From the NCBI RefSeq assembly GCF_002179555.1, contig NZ_NHOU01000005.1:150644-214643 (forward strand): 64,000 nucleotides of DNA, written 5' to 3'. The stretch comes from Salinicola salarius (lineage in GTDB: Bacteria > Pseudomonadota > Gammaproteobacteria > Pseudomonadales > Halomonadaceae). Below are positions 26,477 to 37,524 of this stretch, piece after piece; the stretch's first letter is position 1, and the number at the start of each line of letters is the position of its first letter. The position numbers and the translations under genes are program-made. The notes under the pieces were generated by a model. It ran no database searches and had not been told where the DNA came from. It saw nothing but the letters and a program-made list of their open reading frames with translations.

Positions 26477-27214
26477 ATGCCGCTGGACGCCATCACCTTC
26501 GATCTCGACGACACGCTGTGGCACAACGGCCCGGTCATGGCCCACGCCGAGCCGGCGCACTATCAATGGCTCGCCGAACGGGTCGACGCTCACCGAGGGC
26601 CGGCGGCGACACCGCTGGCCGAAGCCTTTCCGCTGGAAGCCTATCAGTCGATCCGCGCCGCGCTGATGCAGCGCTTCCCGTTGAGTCGAGGCGATCACAG
26701 CTGGATTCGCGAGCGCGCCATGCGCGAACTGCTGATCGAGCATGGCCTGTCTCCCGACGAGGCGGCACAGTGGGCGGCAGCCGGCTTCGAGCACTTCATG
26801 ACGCTGCGCCACGAGGTCGCGCTCTATCCCGAGGTCGTACCGATGTTCGACGCCTGGGCACGGCGCTACCGGCTCGGCATCATCACCAACGGCAACGTCG
26901 ACGTGCGCCGGCTGTCGCTGGATCACCATTTCGACGTGATCATTCTCGCCGGTGAAATGCACGCCTCGAAGCCGGACCCCCGCCCGTTCCTGTCGGCTGT
27001 GGCCCGGCTCGGCACGCAGCCCTATCGCACGCTTCACGTGGGGGACAACTGGGAAGAGGACGTGCTCGCCGCGCAGCGCCTCGGCATGCACGCCGTCTGG
27101 ATCGACGCCAAGAACGAAGGCGAGCGGGAGCTGCCGCCCCGGGTGCATCGCGTGACGCACGTGAGGGAGTTGCCGGGTATCGTGGCGCAGCTGGACGACG
27201 AAGCGCGCCAGTAG
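26477..27214 (+). CDS. yigB: HAD-family phosphatase YigB-like
   Basis: HAD hydrolase of 245 residues. Motif I FDLDDTLW, motif II ITNGN, motif III KPDPRPF and motif IV VGDNWEEDV are all present. YigB of E. coli dephosphorylates the riboflavin intermediate 5-amino-6-(5-phosphoribitylamino)uracil and also lies after xerC. It begins 12 bases after xerC. Specificity is inferred from synteny. Confidence 0.9.
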   Translation: MPLDAITFDLDDTLWHNGPVMAHAEPAHYQWLAERVDAHRGPAATPLAEAFPLEAYQSIRAALMQRFPLSRGDHSWIRERAMRELLIEHGLSPDEAAQWAAAGFEHFMTLRHEVALYPEVVPMFDAWARRYRLGIITNGNVDVRRLSLDHHFDVIILAGEMHASKPDPRPFLSAVARLGTQPYRTLHVGDNWEEDVLAAQRLGMHAVWIDAKNEGERELPPRVHRVTHVRELPGIVAQLDDEARQ

Positions 27215-27549
27215 CGACTCACCACATCTGCACTGGCGGCCGATTCGACACTTCCCAGCTCACGGCGAACCTTGAATCGGCCACCATTCGACGCCTGTTC
27301 AGGGTGGCGCTGCGCGCAGAATCGATGAGCCGGGTCTTGCGACATGGATGTCGCAAGAGGTGCGCAGGACAGGATGTCCGTTCGCGCCGACTCGAGCTCA
27401 GCGATGACGCGCGAAGGGTTTCGCCGCCCTGGGCGTCAAAAAGGGGAGCGCGAGGGGCTTGCCCCTCGCATCAACGAGCAAAAGGGTGGTTAGTACTCGG
27501 CCAGTTGTAAGCCAGGAACGCTCGAATGAGTCGCTCCTTCGAAGAGAAC
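27215..27549. other. Intergenic region with palindromic repeats
   Basis: 335 bases between the convergent yigB and engB genes. It holds three hairpins in a row: CTTGCGACAT/ATGTCGCAAG (27336-27357, 10-bp arms), GGACA/TGTCC (27367-27379) and GCGAGGGG/CCCCTCGC (27450-27469). No frame looks coding. A REP-like palindromic cluster acting as terminator or mRNA stabiliser is inferred. Confidence 0.6.
27450..27469 (-). terminator. Strong hairpin downstream of engB
   Basis: GCGAGGGGC/GCCCCTCGC stem; on the minus strand a CCCCTTTTT tract follows eight bases later. Plausible but imperfect terminator for engB. Confidence 0.45.
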
Positions 27550-28167
27550 TCAACTGGCCAACCACCGATCCATCACGCCATACGCCTGATCCAGCCCCTG
27601 GCGCTTCAGCGAGGAGAAGAGCTGCACGCTGACCAGGTCTTCCCACTCGGCCAGCCGTTTCCTGACCTGCTGCAGCGAGGCCTTGGCCGGTCCCTGCTTC
27701 AACTTGTCCGCCTTGGTCAGCAGGATATGCACCGGCAGTTCGCGATCGTCCGCCATCTCGAGCAACTGGATATCGAAATCGCTGAGCGGATGACGAACGT
27801 CCATCAACAGGATCAACCCGCCCAGCGAGCGACGCCGGTGCAGGTAATCGGCGAGATGTGCCTGCCACTCCTTCTTCATCGCCTCCGGCACCTTGGCGTA
27901 GCCGTAACCCGGCAGGTCGACGAGCCTGAGCTGGTCATCGTTCTGCAGCGTGAAGAAGTTGATCAACTGCGTGCGCCCCGGCGTCTTCGAGGTGCGCGCC
28001 AGCGCCCGCTGTTGGGTCAACGCATTGATGGCACTGGACTTGCCGGCGTTGGAGCGCCCCGCGAACGCGACCTCGACGCCTCGGTCCGGCGGGCATTTGG
28101 CCAGCGTCGGCGCACTGATCAGAAAGGTCGCCGTCTGATAGTTGCGGCGCTCGGTAGTGGCAGTCAT
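27550..28167 (-). CDS. engB: Ribosome biogenesis GTPase EngB (YihA)
   Basis: Small GTPase needed for 50S subunit assembly and cell division. 205 residues (E. coli YihA 210). G1 [15 protein letters not shown]2 [12 protein letters not shown]3 [11 protein letters not shown]4 TKADKL and G5 FSSLK are all present. Start ATG at 28167 (MTATTERR); an upstream in-frame ATG at 28224 would add 19 residues without family support. Confidence 0.95.
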   Translation of the reverse strand: MTATTERRNYQTATFLISAPTLAKCPPDRGVEVAFAGRSNAGKSSAINALTQQRALARTSKTPGRTQLINFFTLQNDDQLRLVDLPGYGYAKVPEAMKKEWQAHLADYLHRRRSLGGLILLMDVRHPLSDFDIQLLEMADDRELPVHILLTKADKLKQGPAKASLQQVRKRLAEWEDLVSVQLFSSLKRQGLDQAYGVMDRWLAS

Positions 28168-28503
28168 GGCAGGCTCGATTATCTTGAGACGGTAACGTCG
28201 CGCAGTGTACCACGCGTATTCCACCCAGGATGAGGCGTGACGTTCGGCGCTCCCGAAGGCGGGGCTGCTGCTCGATGCTCCCGCAGACGAGACTTCTGTG
28301 CGACGCTCCCAGACGAGCGTTTGGCGGCCTACGCTTTTGCGTCCATTTCTGTCAGGCTAAGAGAAACCGGTCGGTAGCAGGCTAGCAAGGGAACCTCGCA
28401 GTCCTTCGGGGCTCCAATACCCGTGGCGTGCCGACCACCGACAGCGGTTTCATGGAACACGATGTCATCGACAATGATTTTCGATATTCAGGAGCAGTAA
28501 CGC
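28168..28503. other. Divergent intergenic region engB/dsbA
   Basis: 336 bases with three loose copies of a CG(A/G)(C/T)GCTCCC motif between 28250 and 28310. No RNA gene or good promoter was recognised. A plus-strand frame starting at 28428 is only an overlap with the dsbA gene. Confidence 0.4.
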
Positions 28504-29142
28504 ATGATCAAGTCTTTTATGGCGCTATTGGCCGGGCTGACATTCTCGGGCGCAGTGATGGCGGCGGATATCGTCGAAGGTCAGGACTATCAGGTCGTCG
28601 ACGAGCCGATGAAAACGGACGTGCCGGCGGACCAGATCGAAGTCACCGAAGTGTTCTGGTATGGCTGCCCCCACTGTTACGCGCTGGAAGAACCGCTCAA
28701 CGAGTGGGTCGCCCAGCTTCCCGACGATGTCGCTTTCGATCGCATGGCAGCGCCGCTGGGCAAGGTGTGGGAACAGCACGCCACGGCCTTCTACGCGGCC
28801 GAACAGCTCGGCATCGAAGAGAAACTGCGCCAGGACTTTTTCGACGCCATCCACAAGAATGGCCAGCGCCTGACCGACAAGGACGACATCGCCGAGTTCT
28901 TCACCCACTATGGTGTCAGCAAGGATGAAGCGCTCAAGGCGCTCGACTCCTTCGGCGTCAAAAGCGAGATCCAGCAGGCTTCCGCCAAGATGCGCGGCTA
29001 CAAGCTGATGGGTGTCCCCGACCTGATCGTCGACGGCCGTTATGTCGTCACGCCCGATTCCGCCGGCTCGCTGGAAAACATGCCCAAGATCGCCAGCGCG
29101 CTGATCGAGAAGGTTCGCGAGGAACGCACCGAGAGCGAGTGA
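28504..29142 (+). CDS. dsbA: Thiol:disulfide interchange protein DsbA
   Basis: Periplasmic disulfide oxidase. 212 residues with signal peptide (MIKSFMALLAGLTFSGAVMA), active-site CPHC in FWYGCPHCYALEEP and the cis-Pro loop GVPDLIVDGRYV. AGGAG precedes the ATG. The next gene follows after four bases. Confidence 0.96.
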   Translation: MIKSFMALLAGLTFSGAVMAADIVEGQDYQVVDEPMKTDVPADQIEVTEVFWYGCPHCYALEEPLNEWVAQLPDDVAFDRMAAPLGKVWEQHATAFYAAEQLGIEEKLRQDFFDAIHKNGQRLTDKDDIAEFFTHYGVSKDEALKALDSFGVKSEIQQASAKMRGYKLMGVPDLIVDGRYVVTPDSAGSLENMPKIASALIEKVREERTESE

Positions 29143-29146
29143 CGCC

Positions 29147-29968
29147 ATGTCCCTAGCCGCCTCGACACCCGCCAGCGAGGTCGCGCCGACGCTGAAGCTG
29201 CTGACCTGCAATCTGCAGGTCGGCATTCACACTTCGGCCTACCATCACTATTTCACGCGAAGCTGGCAACATCTGCTGCCCCATCCCAAGCGCAGTTCGC
29301 GCCTCGATGTCGTGGCCAGCACGCTATCGGCCTACGATATCGTCGGGCTCCAGGAGGTCGATGGCGGCAGCTTCCGCTCCAATCACGTCAATCAGGTGGA
29401 ATATCTCGCCAAGCGCTCGGCGTTCGATTTCCACTTCCAGCAGCTCAACCGCAACCTGGGGCATGTCGCCCAGCACAGCAACGGTCTGCTGTCGCGTCTG
29501 ATGCCCAACCGGGTCGACGAGCACCGTCTGCCCGGCATGCGTGGGCGAGGAGCGATTCATGCCCGCTACGGCGAAGGGCCGGACGCCCTGCATGTCTTCG
29601 TCGCGCACCTGGCGCTCAGCCAGCGCGGTCGCCTGCGTCAGCTCGACTACCTCGGCGAGATCATCGAGCCGCTGCATCACGTGGTGGTCATGGGCGATCT
29701 CAACTGCACGCCGGAGCAGCTGTTGGCGCATCCGCGATTCTGCCGCGCGCTGGACCTCAATCCGCTCAAACCGCAGCTCAGCTATCCGGCCTGGCAGCCC
29801 CGCCGGGCGCTGGACCATATTCTGCTGTCTTCATCGCTGAAGGCCGAGCCGCCTCGTGTCCTGGAGGCGATGTTCTCGGACCATCTCCCCATTGCCATGG
29901 ACATCCATCTGCCGGTTGCCTGCCGGCGAAGCATCGGCCTCGGCGCCGATCGCAGCACGGACACTTGA
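29147..29968 (+). CDS. Endonuclease/exonuclease/phosphatase family protein
   Basis: 273 residues of the EEP (DNase I-like) fold: LLTCNLQVGI, catalytic Glu in VGLQEVDGGS, HVFVAHLALS, VVVMGDLNCTPEQL and the terminal SDHLPIAMDI. No signal peptide. The family includes phosphodiesterases acting on DNA, lipids or sphingomyelin; substrate is not evident. It directly follows dsbA, a pairing common in Pseudomonas relatives. Confidence 0.9.
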   Translation: MSLAASTPASEVAPTLKLLTCNLQVGIHTSAYHHYFTRSWQHLLPHPKRSSRLDVVASTLSAYDIVGLQEVDGGSFRSNHVNQVEYLAKRSAFDFHFQQLNRNLGHVAQHSNGLLSRLMPNRVDEHRLPGMRGRGAIHARYGEGPDALHVFVAHLALSQRGRLRQLDYLGEIIEPLHHVVVMGDLNCTPEQLLAHPRFCRALDLNPLKPQLSYPAWQPRRALDHILLSSSLKAEPPRVLEAMFSDHLPIAMDIHLPVACRRSIGLGADRSTDT

Positions 29969-29985
29969 GATACGACTGAGATACG

Positions 29986-30012
29986 AAAAAGCGCCTCCGA
30001 GGAGGCGCTTTT
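29986..30012. terminator. Bidirectional terminator between EEP gene and nuoN
   Basis: AAAAAGCGCCTCC-GA-GGAGGCGCTTTT palindrome with A and T tracts. Serves the plus-strand EEP gene and the minus-strand nuo operon (nuoN stops at 30056). Confidence 0.9.
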
Positions 30013-30055
30013 CCCTACCGGATCGAGACGGCCGGCAGTCATCCGCCGACCACCG

Positions 30056-31513
30056 TCATCCCGCTACCCAGTTTACCCAGTTGATCATCGGCGTCGGGTA
30101 GAGCCCCAGCAGGATGACCAGCGTGGCCACGCCCAACACCACCATGCCGCCGGCCCGTTCGGCCCAGTCGTGGGTCGCGTCGCGACGCTGCATGCCGGGT
30201 TCGTGCAGGAACAGCGTGACCATCACGCGCAGGTAGTAATAAAGCCCGATGGCACTTCCCAGCACCACGCCGCCGACCAGCCACCAGCGATGGGCTTCGA
30301 CACCCACCGCGATGATGTAGAACTTGCCGATGAAGCCTGCGGTGAACGGAATCCCCGCCAGCGACAGCATCGACACCGTCATTACCGCAGTAAGATAGGG
30401 GCGGCGCCAGAACAGGCCGCGGTAGTGGTGCAACGGGCTCGCGTCCGCCGTACCGCCGGTGGCCACGTAGGGGCTCGATACCAGCGTGACGACGCCGAAG
30501 GCACCGAGCGTGGTCAGCACGTAGGTGACCAGATAGATCCCCACGGTCTCCACGGCCAGCCCCTCGTTGACCACCAGCGCCACCAGCAGATAGCCGAAAT
30601 GGGCAATCGAAGAGTAGCCCAGCAGGCGTTTGAGATCGTTCTGGGTCAGCGCCAGCAGGTTGCCTACCAGCATGGTGACGACGGCGATGAAGCCGAGCAG
30701 GTCGTGCCACCAGTTTTCGTGAAACGCCAGCGTCGACTGGAAGAGCCGCACCAGCACCAGAAACACCGCCACCTTGCTGGCCGTGGCCAGGAATGTCGTT
30801 GCCGGCCCGGGCCCGCCCTGATAGACGTCCGGCGTCCAAAGATGAAACGGCACGATGGAGAGCTTGAACGCCAGACCTACCAAGAGCATGCCGGCGCCCG
30901 CCAGCAGCCAGGGGTCGCTGCCGTAGGTCGACAACGCTTCGCCCAGCTCGGCGAAATCCAATGTGCCGGTTATCGCATAGAGCAGCGCCATGCCGAAGAG
31001 CAGGAAGGCGGTGGCAGCCGCCGACAGCACCATGTACTTGATACCGCTTTCCAGCGCGCCACGGTCCCGGAAGGTATAGGCAAGCATCCCGAACAGCGGC
31101 ATCGACAGCAGTTCGATGCCGAAAAACAGCGTCGTCATGTGACGTGCGGAAACCAGTACCAGCCCGCCGGCCGCGGCACTCAGCAGCAGCAGGTAGAATT
31201 CGTCCCGCGGACCTTCGTAGCCCTCGAGGTAATGGTGAGCCAGCGTGACGCAGGCCAGCGTCGACATCAGCACCAGCACGCCGCCGAAACGTGACAGATC
31301 GTCGACCACCAGTACCGAAGTGACATCGACCGTGCCCAGCGTCCAGCCGAACAGCAACGCCAGCAGCGCCACGTTGAGTCCGACGGCGGTCAGGATCGCG
31401 CTCAGCGTGTGGTTGCGCTGCCAGGCGATCGACAGCATCACCACGATCACGGTCAGGCAGACCAGAATCAGCGGAGAAATGGCCAGTAATGCCATCGTGG
31501 TAGCGTGGCTCAT
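30056..31513 (-). CDS. nuoN: NADH-quinone oxidoreductase subunit N
   Basis: Antiporter-like membrane subunit of complex I, 485 residues, the same length as E. coli NuoN, with about 14 transmembrane helices. Family motifs include GLAFKLSIVPFHLWTPDVYQG (proton-channel Lys) and LLGYSSIAHFGYLLVAL. The ATG overlaps the nuoM stop (ATGA). Last gene of the operon. Confidence 0.97.
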   Translation of the reverse strand: MSHATTMALLAISPLILVCLTVIVVMLSIAWQRNHTLSAILTAVGLNVALLALLFGWTLGTVDVTSVLVVDDLSRFGGVLVLMSTLACVTLAHHYLEGYEGPRDEFYLLLLSAAAGGLVLVSARHMTTLFFGIELLSMPLFGMLAYTFRDRGALESGIKYMVLSAAATAFLLFGMALLYAITGTLDFAELGEALSTYGSDPWLLAGAGMLLVGLAFKLSIVPFHLWTPDVYQGGPGPATTFLATASKVAVFLVLVRLFQSTLAFHENWWHDLLGFIAVVTMLVGNLLALTQNDLKRLLGYSSIAHFGYLLVALVVNEGLAVETVGIYLVTYVLTTLGAFGVVTLVSSPYVATGGTADASPLHHYRGLFWRRPYLTAVMTVSMLSLAGIPFTAGFIGKFYIIAVGVEAHRWWLVGGVVLGSAIGLYYYLRVMVTLFLHEPGMQRRDATHDWAERAGGMVVLGVATLVILLGLYPTPMINWVNWVAG

Positions 31514-33036
31514 TGGGCACCTCCCGTCATTGCCCCGGCTTGCTGAACGCTCTGTTGCACGACCTGCATGGCGCCGGCGGAGGTATCCAGCAGCGGCTGG
31601 GGATAGATGCCGAAGAACACCACCAGGGCGACGATGCCGAACAGCAGTACCGTCTCGCGTCGATCCAGCCCAGCCAGCGGCGTCTCCTCTCTCGGCGGCC
31701 CGTAGTAGACGCGCTGCATGATGAACAGCGAGTAGACGGCAGCCAGGATCAGGCCAACGCTGGAGATGACCACGATCCAGGGTGCGACGCCGAATGCGCC
31801 GAACATCACCATGAACTCACCGACGAAATTGGCGGTACCGGGGAGTCCCAGCGACGCCGCCACGAACACCAGCGCGAATCCCGGCAGACCACGGATACGC
31901 CCCCACAGGCCACCCATCTCGCGCATGTCGCGGGTATGCAGACGCTCGTAGAGCTGGCCGGACAGGATGAACAGTCCGGCGGCGGAAAACGCATGCGCCA
32001 CCATCAACGCCACCACGCCCTGCAGTGCCAGTTCGGTACCGGCATAGATACCGATCAGCACGAAGCCCATGTGGGAAATACTGGTGTAGGCGATCAGGCG
32101 TTTCAGGTCCTGCTGGCCGCAGGCGAGGATCGCGCCGTAGAAGATGCCGATCAGGCCCAGCGTCATCGCCACCGGCGCGAAGGCCTGGGACGCTTCCGGG
32201 AACAGCGGCAGCGCAAAGCGCAGCATCCCGTAGGCCGCCGTCTTGAGCAGGATACCGGCAAGATCCACGCTACCAGCCGTCGGTGCCTGGGCGTGAGCAT
32301 CCGGTAGCCAGCCGTGCAGCGGCACCACCGGCAGCTTGACCGCGAAGGCGACGAAGAAGCCGAGCATCAGCCACCAGGCGGTGGTTTCGGACAGCGGCGT
32401 ATCGAGCAGATCCGCATAGGCGAAGGTGTATTCACCGGTGGCGCCATGGTGAGCGAACACCAGCCCAAGAATGGCAATCAGCATCAGCAGGCCGCTGGCC
32501 TGGGTATAGATGAAGAACTTGGTGGCCGCGCCGATCCGCGAACTGCCCCGGGAGCCGCTGTGGCCCCACAGCGCGATCAGGAAATACATCGGCACCAGCA
32601 TCATTTCCCAGAACAGGAAGAACAGGAACAGGTCGATAGCGAGAAAGACCCCGACCACGCCACCGAGAATCCACAGCAGGTTGAGGTGGAAGAATCCGAC
32701 CCGCTGCACGATCTCCTTCCACGAGCAGATCACGGCCATGGCGCCGAGCAGCCCGGTCAGCGCGATCATCAACAGCGACAATCCGTCGATCGCCAGATGC
32801 ACCTGGATGCCGAAACGCGGAATCCAGTCGGCCTGCCACTCCAGCGTCCAGGCACTGGCGGCCCCTTCCGCCGGCAGGCTGAAGTCGCTGCCGACCCACA
32901 GCCCCAGCACCATCGCCAGCTCGAGCAGCATGGTGCCAAGCGCGATCCAGCGTGGCGCCTGGTCGCCGAAGCGTTCGGCCTGCCAGCACAGCAGGCCGCC
33001 AATGAAGGGGATCAGTATCAGCCAGACCAGAGTCAT
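31510..33036 (-). CDS. nuoM: NADH-quinone oxidoreductase subunit M
   Basis: Antiporter-like membrane subunit, 508 residues (E. coli 509). Motifs: FWEMMLVPMYFLIALWG with the conserved channel Glu, FFVAFAVKLPVVPLHGWLPDAHAQAPT, and LKRLIAYTSISHMGFVLIG. A 92-base gap separates it from nuoL. It overlaps nuoN by four bases. Confidence 0.97.
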   Translation of the reverse strand: MTLVWLILIPFIGGLLCWQAERFGDQAPRWIALGTMLLELAMVLGLWVGSDFSLPAEGAASAWTLEWQADWIPRFGIQVHLAIDGLSLLMIALTGLLGAMAVICSWKEIVQRVGFFHLNLLWILGGVVGVFLAIDLFLFFLFWEMMLVPMYFLIALWGHSGSRGSSRIGAATKFFIYTQASGLLMLIAILGLVFAHHGATGEYTFAYADLLDTPLSETTAWWLMLGFFVAFAVKLPVVPLHGWLPDAHAQAPTAGSVDLAGILLKTAAYGMLRFALPLFPEASQAFAPVAMTLGLIGIFYGAILACGQQDLKRLIAYTSISHMGFVLIGIYAGTELALQGVVALMVAHAFSAAGLFILSGQLYERLHTRDMREMGGLWGRIRGLPGFALVFVAASLGLPGTANFVGEFMVMFGAFGVAPWIVVISSVGLILAAVYSLFIMQRVYYGPPREETPLAGLDRRETVLLFGIVALVVFFGIYPQPLLDTSAGAMQVVQQSVQQAGAMTGGAQ

Positions 33037-33128
33037 GAATCAGCCATCCGCGATAGAGTGAATTCCGTGTGCTCCCGACACGATGTCGCCGAGCCGTCAG
33101 CACTGTGCATCGTTCCTGCGCCCATCTG

Positions 33129-34979
33129 TCAGCCCACCAGCAGGAAGGCAAGCAGCAGCGTCGCCCCCAGCACCATCGACACGGCGTAATGGCGCATCAG
33201 ACCCGTCTGGGTCATGCGCAGCCCGTGGTGCGAGGCACGCGCCAGCCACGGCAGGATATTGCACAGCGAGTTGATCCAGTCGTCTCGATTGACCCTGACC
33301 AGTCCTTGATAGGGGCGCACGAACAGCCAGTCGTAAAGCGCATCGAAACCCCAGGCGTTGTGCCAGAACGTCCACAGCCGGGCGCCGCGCGGATCCGCCA
33401 TCCCGCGACGAATCAGGTCGCGCCGACGCTTGAACAGCCAGCCGGCGAACAGTACGCCGCCGACGGCCACGATCATCGCGACGACTTCGAGAATGTGAGT
33501 TCCCAGCCCCTCTCCCGCCGGTCCGGGAGGCAACACCTCGTCCAGCGGAGGCGTCAGTTGCGCACCGATCGCGGTCGACATCACGATCAGCACGACCAGC
33601 GGTACGCCATGCACCAAGCCCTTGCCAGCGTGGGCGTCGCGGGCGTGATCGCTCTTCGGCGCGCCATGGAAGGTGCCGAGAATCAGGCGCACGGTGTAGA
33701 TCGAGGTCAGCAGTGCGCCGAACAGACCGGCGAGCATCAGAATGCCGTGGCCCGAAGCGAGCGCCGACACCAGGATCGCGTCCTTGCTGTAGAAGCCAGC
33801 CGTGACCAGTGGCAGGGCCGCCAGTGCCGCGCCCCCGACGATGAACCCGGCGTAGGTCAGCGGCAGCTTGCGCCACAGCCCGCCGAGGCGGCGCATGTCC
33901 TGCTCGTGATGGGTGCAGATGATTACCGAACCGGCGGAGAGGAACAGCAGCGCCTTGAAGAAGGCATGGATCATCAGGTGGAAGATCGCCGCATCGAACG
34001 CGCCAACACCCAGCGCCAGGAACATGTAGCCGATCTGACTCATGGTCGAGTACGCCAGCACCCGCTTGATGTCGGTCTGCGCCAGTGCCGCGAACCCCGC
34101 CACCAGCAGCGTCAGCGCGCCGATTACGCCGACCAGCAGCAGCACGTCCGGGGCCATCAGGAAGATTCCGTTCATGCGTGCGATCAGATAGACGCCTGCG
34201 GTGACCATGGTCGCCGCATGGATCAGCGCCGACACCGGCGTGGGGCCGGCCATGGCGTCCGCTAACCAGGTGTGCAGCGGCAGCTGTGCCGATTTGCCGA
34301 TCGCCCCGCCGAGCAGCATCAGCGCCGCGAGCTGCGGCATCAGGCCGCCCTCGCTCCAGATCTCCGGCGCGCGCGCCAGCAGCGTCTGGATATTGAGCGA
34401 ACCCAGTTCGACATAGAGCAGGAACATACCGATCGCCAGGAACACGTCGCCGGTACGCGTAATGACGAACGCCTTGAAGGCCGCCCAGCCGTTGGCTGGC
34501 GTACGGTAGTAGTAGCCGATCAGCAGATAGCTGCAGAGCCCCACCCCTTCCCAGCCGAAGTAGAGCAGCAGCAGGTTATCGCCCAGCACCAGCAGGATCA
34601 TGCTGAACACGAACAGGTTCATGTGACAGAAGAAACGGGTCACACCCTCCTCGCCGCGCATGTACCAGGCCGCGAACAGGTGGATGAAGAAGCCGACGCC
34701 GGTGATGACGCCGAGCAGCGTCAGCGACAGGCCATCGAGCATCAGCCCCATGGTGGGCTGGAAATCCCCCACCGTGATCCAGTGCCAGAGCGTCAGCGTC
34801 TGCGCCGACTGGCCGTGGTCGTAGAAATCGATCCCGACCCACAGCGTGCATAGCGCCGCCAGGCCGATCGAAGCGACACCGATGGTGGCGCTGGCCCGCT
34901 CGGAGAGCCGGCCGAACGAGAGCGCCAGGATCAACGATCCCAGCAGCGGGAAGACGAAGGTGAGGGTAAGTAGATTCAT
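33129..34979 (-). CDS. nuoL: NADH-quinone oxidoreductase subunit L
   Basis: Largest antiporter-like subunit with the long lateral helix, 616 residues (E. coli 613). Motifs: [53 protein letters not shown], and [21 protein letters not shown] at 34979 overlaps the nuoK stop; an in-frame extension to 35408 runs through nuoK and nuoJ and is rejected. Confidence 0.97.
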   Translation of the reverse strand: MNLLTLTFVFPLLGSLILALSFGRLSERASATIGVASIGLAALCTLWVGIDFYDHGQSAQTLTLWHWITVGDFQPTMGLMLDGLSLTLLGVITGVGFFIHLFAAWYMRGEEGVTRFFCHMNLFVFSMILLVLGDNLLLLYFGWEGVGLCSYLLIGYYYRTPANGWAAFKAFVITRTGDVFLAIGMFLLYVELGSLNIQTLLARAPEIWSEGGLMPQLAALMLLGGAIGKSAQLPLHTWLADAMAGPTPVSALIHAATMVTAGVYLIARMNGIFLMAPDVLLLVGVIGALTLLVAGFAALAQTDIKRVLAYSTMSQIGYMFLALGVGAFDAAIFHLMIHAFFKALLFLSAGSVIICTHHEQDMRRLGGLWRKLPLTYAGFIVGGAALAALPLVTAGFYSKDAILVSALASGHGILMLAGLFGALLTSIYTVRLILGTFHGAPKSDHARDAHAGKGLVHGVPLVVLIVMSTAIGAQLTPPLDEVLPPGPAGEGLGTHILEVVAMIVAVGGVLFAGWLFKRRRDLIRRGMADPRGARLWTFWHNAWGFDALYDWLFVRPYQGLVRVNRDDWINSLCNILPWLARASHHGLRMTQTGLMRHYAVSMVLGATLLLAFLLVG

Positions 34980-35284
34980 CCGCGCAACCTGCCAGCCGCA
35001 TCGATATCGAGAGTCTTGAAGCGCCGATAGAGCTGCATCAACAGCGCCAGCCCCACGCTCGCCTCGGCCGCTGCCAGCGTGATGATCATCAGAAACATCA
35101 CCTGGCCGTCGGCCTGGTGCCAATGAGTGCCGCCGACGATGAACGCCAGGCCGGCGGCGTTCATCATGATCTCTAGGCTCATCAGCACGAACAGCATGTT
35201 GCGCCGCGTCATCAGCCCGGCCAGCCCCAGCACGAACAGGATCGCCGCCAGCCACAGGCCGTGTTCTACCGGAATGCCCGTCAT
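34976..35284 (-). CDS. nuoK: NADH-quinone oxidoreductase subunit K
   Basis: 102 residues, three transmembrane helices, with the conserved membrane Glu in [16 protein letters not shown] and a second in [17 protein letters not shown]. These acids belong to the proton path. Overlaps nuoJ and nuoL by four bases each. Confidence 0.97.
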   Translation of the reverse strand: MTGIPVEHGLWLAAILFVLGLAGLMTRRNMLFVLMSLEIMMNAAGLAFIVGGTHWHQADGQVMFLMIITLAAAEASVGLALLMQLYRRFKTLDIDAAGRLRG

Positions 35285-35904
35285 GCCTTGCCCTCCTGCG
35301 TGCGGTTCTGTTCACGTGTATTGACCGGGGTTTCACGGACCGGCGCGGCATCCGCCTGGGCCTGCTCGTTGAGCTCGCGCTGGCGCTCGCGGGCCAGATC
35401 GGCTTCATCGTGCGCTTCGCTGCGGCCCAGATGAGACGCCGCCACCAGCGCCGCCAGCAGCAGCATGGCGGCCAGCTCGACGATGACCAGATAGGGGCCG
35501 AACAGCGAGATCCCCACCATTTTGGCCGTCAGCGTCTCGCCGCTGATGCTGCCTTGGTAGTCGCCGCTGGCCAGCGTGACGATCATCACGATCAGCAACA
35601 CCGCTGTCAGCACCGCGGGCCCCACCCACGCCTTGGGCTGGAGCCAGGCACGCTCCTGCTCCACCGCCGACTCGCCGAGATTGAGCATCATCACCACGAA
35701 CACGAACAGCACCATGATCGCCCCGGCGTAGACGATGATCTCGAGCGCCCCAGCAAACGGCGCACCGAGGGCGAAGAACACCATCGCCACCGCGATCAGC
35801 GACACGATCAAATAGAGCAGCGCGTGAACCGGGTGCGTACCCGTCACCACGCGAAGGGTGGCGAGAATCGCGACCAGCCCACTCAAGTAAAACGCGATTT
35901 GCAT
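35281..35904 (-). CDS. nuoJ: NADH-quinone oxidoreductase subunit J
   Basis: 207 residues, five membrane helices, family motif [22 protein letters not shown]. Longer than E. coli NuoJ (184) because of a charged C-terminal tail of about 45 residues ([20 protein letters not shown]...). Start ATG 35904 preceded by GGGAGAG. Confidence 0.96.
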   Translation of the reverse strand: MQIAFYLSGLVAILATLRVVTGTHPVHALLYLIVSLIAVAMVFFALGAPFAGALEIIVYAGAIMVLFVFVVMMLNLGESAVEQERAWLQPKAWVGPAVLTAVLLIVMIVTLASGDYQGSISGETLTAKMVGISLFGPYLVIVELAAMLLLAALVAASHLGRSEAHDEADLARERQRELNEQAQADAAPVRETPVNTREQNRTQEGKA

Positions 35905-35980
35905 GCTTCTCTCCCAGCAAACGGCTTCGAACCGCAACCTGCACGTTGGCGCCGAAGTTCCGGCGCAGCGATGCCGTGAC

Positions 35981-36529
35981 TCATGGCATCAACGACTTGA
36001 CGTCGATCGGCTCGGCCTCGTTCTGCGCCTCGCCCTTGTCCTTGCCCGCGATCGACAGGCCCGCCACACGATAGAAATTGGTGCTGTGATCCTTGCCCGG
36101 GCCATCGATCAGCAGGTCCTGCTTTTCGTAGACCAGCTCCTGACGCCGAAACTCGCTCATCTCGAAATCCGGGGTCAACTGAATCGCCGAGGTCGGGCAG
36201 GCCTCCTCGCACATGCCGCAGAAGATGCAGCGCGAGAAGTTGATGCGAAAGAACTCCGGATACCAGCGCCCGTCCTCTTTCTCGCCCTTCTGCAGCGAGA
36301 TGCAGGCCACCGGACACGCCACCGCACACAGGTTGCAGGCGACACAGCGCTCCTCGCCGTCCGGGTCGCGGGTCAGCACGATGCGCCCGCGATAGCGCGG
36401 CGGCAGATAGACCTGCTCTTCCGGATACTGCAGCGTCTCGCGCTTGCGCCAGCTGTGGGAGAAAACCATCCACAGCGTGCGCAACTGCGTGCCGGTGCCG
36501 TTGATGATCTTGCGGATCTGATCAAGCAT
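35981..36529 (-). CDS. nuoI: NADH-quinone oxidoreductase subunit I
   Basis: Ferredoxin-like subunit carrying clusters N6a and N6b: two CxxCxxCxxxCP motifs, [16 protein letters not shown] and [16 protein letters not shown]. 182 residues (E. coli 180). Start ATG at 36529 (MLDQIRKI). Confidence 0.97.
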   Translation of the reverse strand: MLDQIRKIINGTGTQLRTLWMVFSHSWRKRETLQYPEEQVYLPPRYRGRIVLTRDPDGEERCVACNLCAVACPVACISLQKGEKEDGRWYPEFFRINFSRCIFCGMCEEACPTSAIQLTPDFEMSEFRRQELVYEKQDLLIDGPGKDHSTNFYRVAGLSIAGKDKGEAQNEAEPIDVKSLMP

Positions 36530-36540
36530 CGATGATCCCC

Positions 36541-37524
36541 TTAGACGCCCGGATCGATGAGCAGAATCATCGCCCCGGTGATCAATAGATTGACGAGTGT
36601 CAGCGGTAGACACACCTTCCAGCCGAAGCTCATGACCTTGTCGTAGCGCGGTCTCGGCAATGCCGCCCGCAACAGCACGAACAGGATGACGAAGAACACC
36701 GTCTTGAGCAGGAACCAGACGATCGGCGGCAGCAATGGCCCGTGCCAGCCGCCGAAGAACAGCGTCACCAGCAGCGCCGAGATCAGCACGATGCCGATGT
36801 ACTCGCCGACGAAGAACATGCCCCACTTCATGCCGGAATATTCGATGTGGTAACCGTCGGCCAGCTCCTGTTCGGCCTCGGGCTGATCGAACGGATGGCG
36901 GTGGGTCACCGCGATGCCGGCGATGACGAAGGTGCAGAAGCCGAAGAACTGCGGAATGATGAACCAGACGTTCTCCTGCGCGTTGACGATGTCGCGCATG
37001 TTGAACGAGCCGGTCATGGCGACGATGCCCATCACCGCCAGGCCCATGAACACTTCGTAGGAAAGGGTCTGGGCAGAGGCGCGCAGCGCACCGAGCAGTG
37101 CGTACTTGTTGCCGCTGGCCCAGCCCGCGAACAGCACGGCGTAGACGTTGATGCCAGCCATCGCGAAGAAGAACAAAATACCGATGTTGAGATCCGCCAC
37201 GCCCCAGCCGGGGGTGATCGGAATGACCATGAACGAGAGCAGCAGCGAGGCCATGGCGATCGCCGGCGCCAGCACGAAGAAGGTGCGGTCGGCGAACGGC
37301 GGGATCCAGTCTTCCTTGAAGAAGATCTTGAGCATGTCCGCCGCGATCTGCAAAAGCCCGAACGGCCCTACCCGGTTGGGGCCGTAGCGGTCCTGCCACA
37401 GGGCCAGCAGGCGCCGCTCGATCATGCTCAGCAAAGCACCGGAAACGACCACGACCAGCAGAATCACCACGGCCTGGAGCATCGCGATCAATGTCGCTTC
37501 GACTTGAGGCGTCCACCAGCTCAT
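36541..37524 (-). CDS. nuoH: NADH-quinone oxidoreductase subunit H
   Basis: Quinone-site membrane subunit, 327 residues (E. coli 325). Motifs: [37 protein letters not shown], and [31 protein letters not shown] overlaps the nuoG stop by four bases. Confidence 0.97.
   Translation of the reverse strand: MSWWTPQVEATLIAMLQAVVILLVVVVSGALLSMIERRLLALWQDRYGPNRVGPFGLLQIAADMLKIFFKEDWIPPFADRTFFVLAPAIAMASLLLSFMVIPITPGWGVADLNIGILFFFAMAGINVYAVLFAGWASGNKYALLGALRASAQTLSYEVFMGLAVMGIVAMTGSFNMRDIVNAQENVWFIIPQFFGFCTFVIAGIAVTHRHPFDQPEAEQELADGYHIEYSGMKWGMFFVGEYIGIVLISALLVTLFFGGWHGPLLPPIVWFLLKTVFFVILFVLLRAALPRPRYDKVMSFGWKVCLPLTLVNLLITGAMILLIDPGV

Noticed and set aside
28428..28928. 166-codon frame overlapping dsbA
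   Set aside because: Out of frame with the DsbA signal peptide and CPHC motif; no family similarity.
33129..35408. 759-residue version of NuoL
   Set aside because: The extra 143 residues run antisense-free through nuoK and nuoJ in another frame; nuoL aligns with its family from 34979 (MNLLTL).
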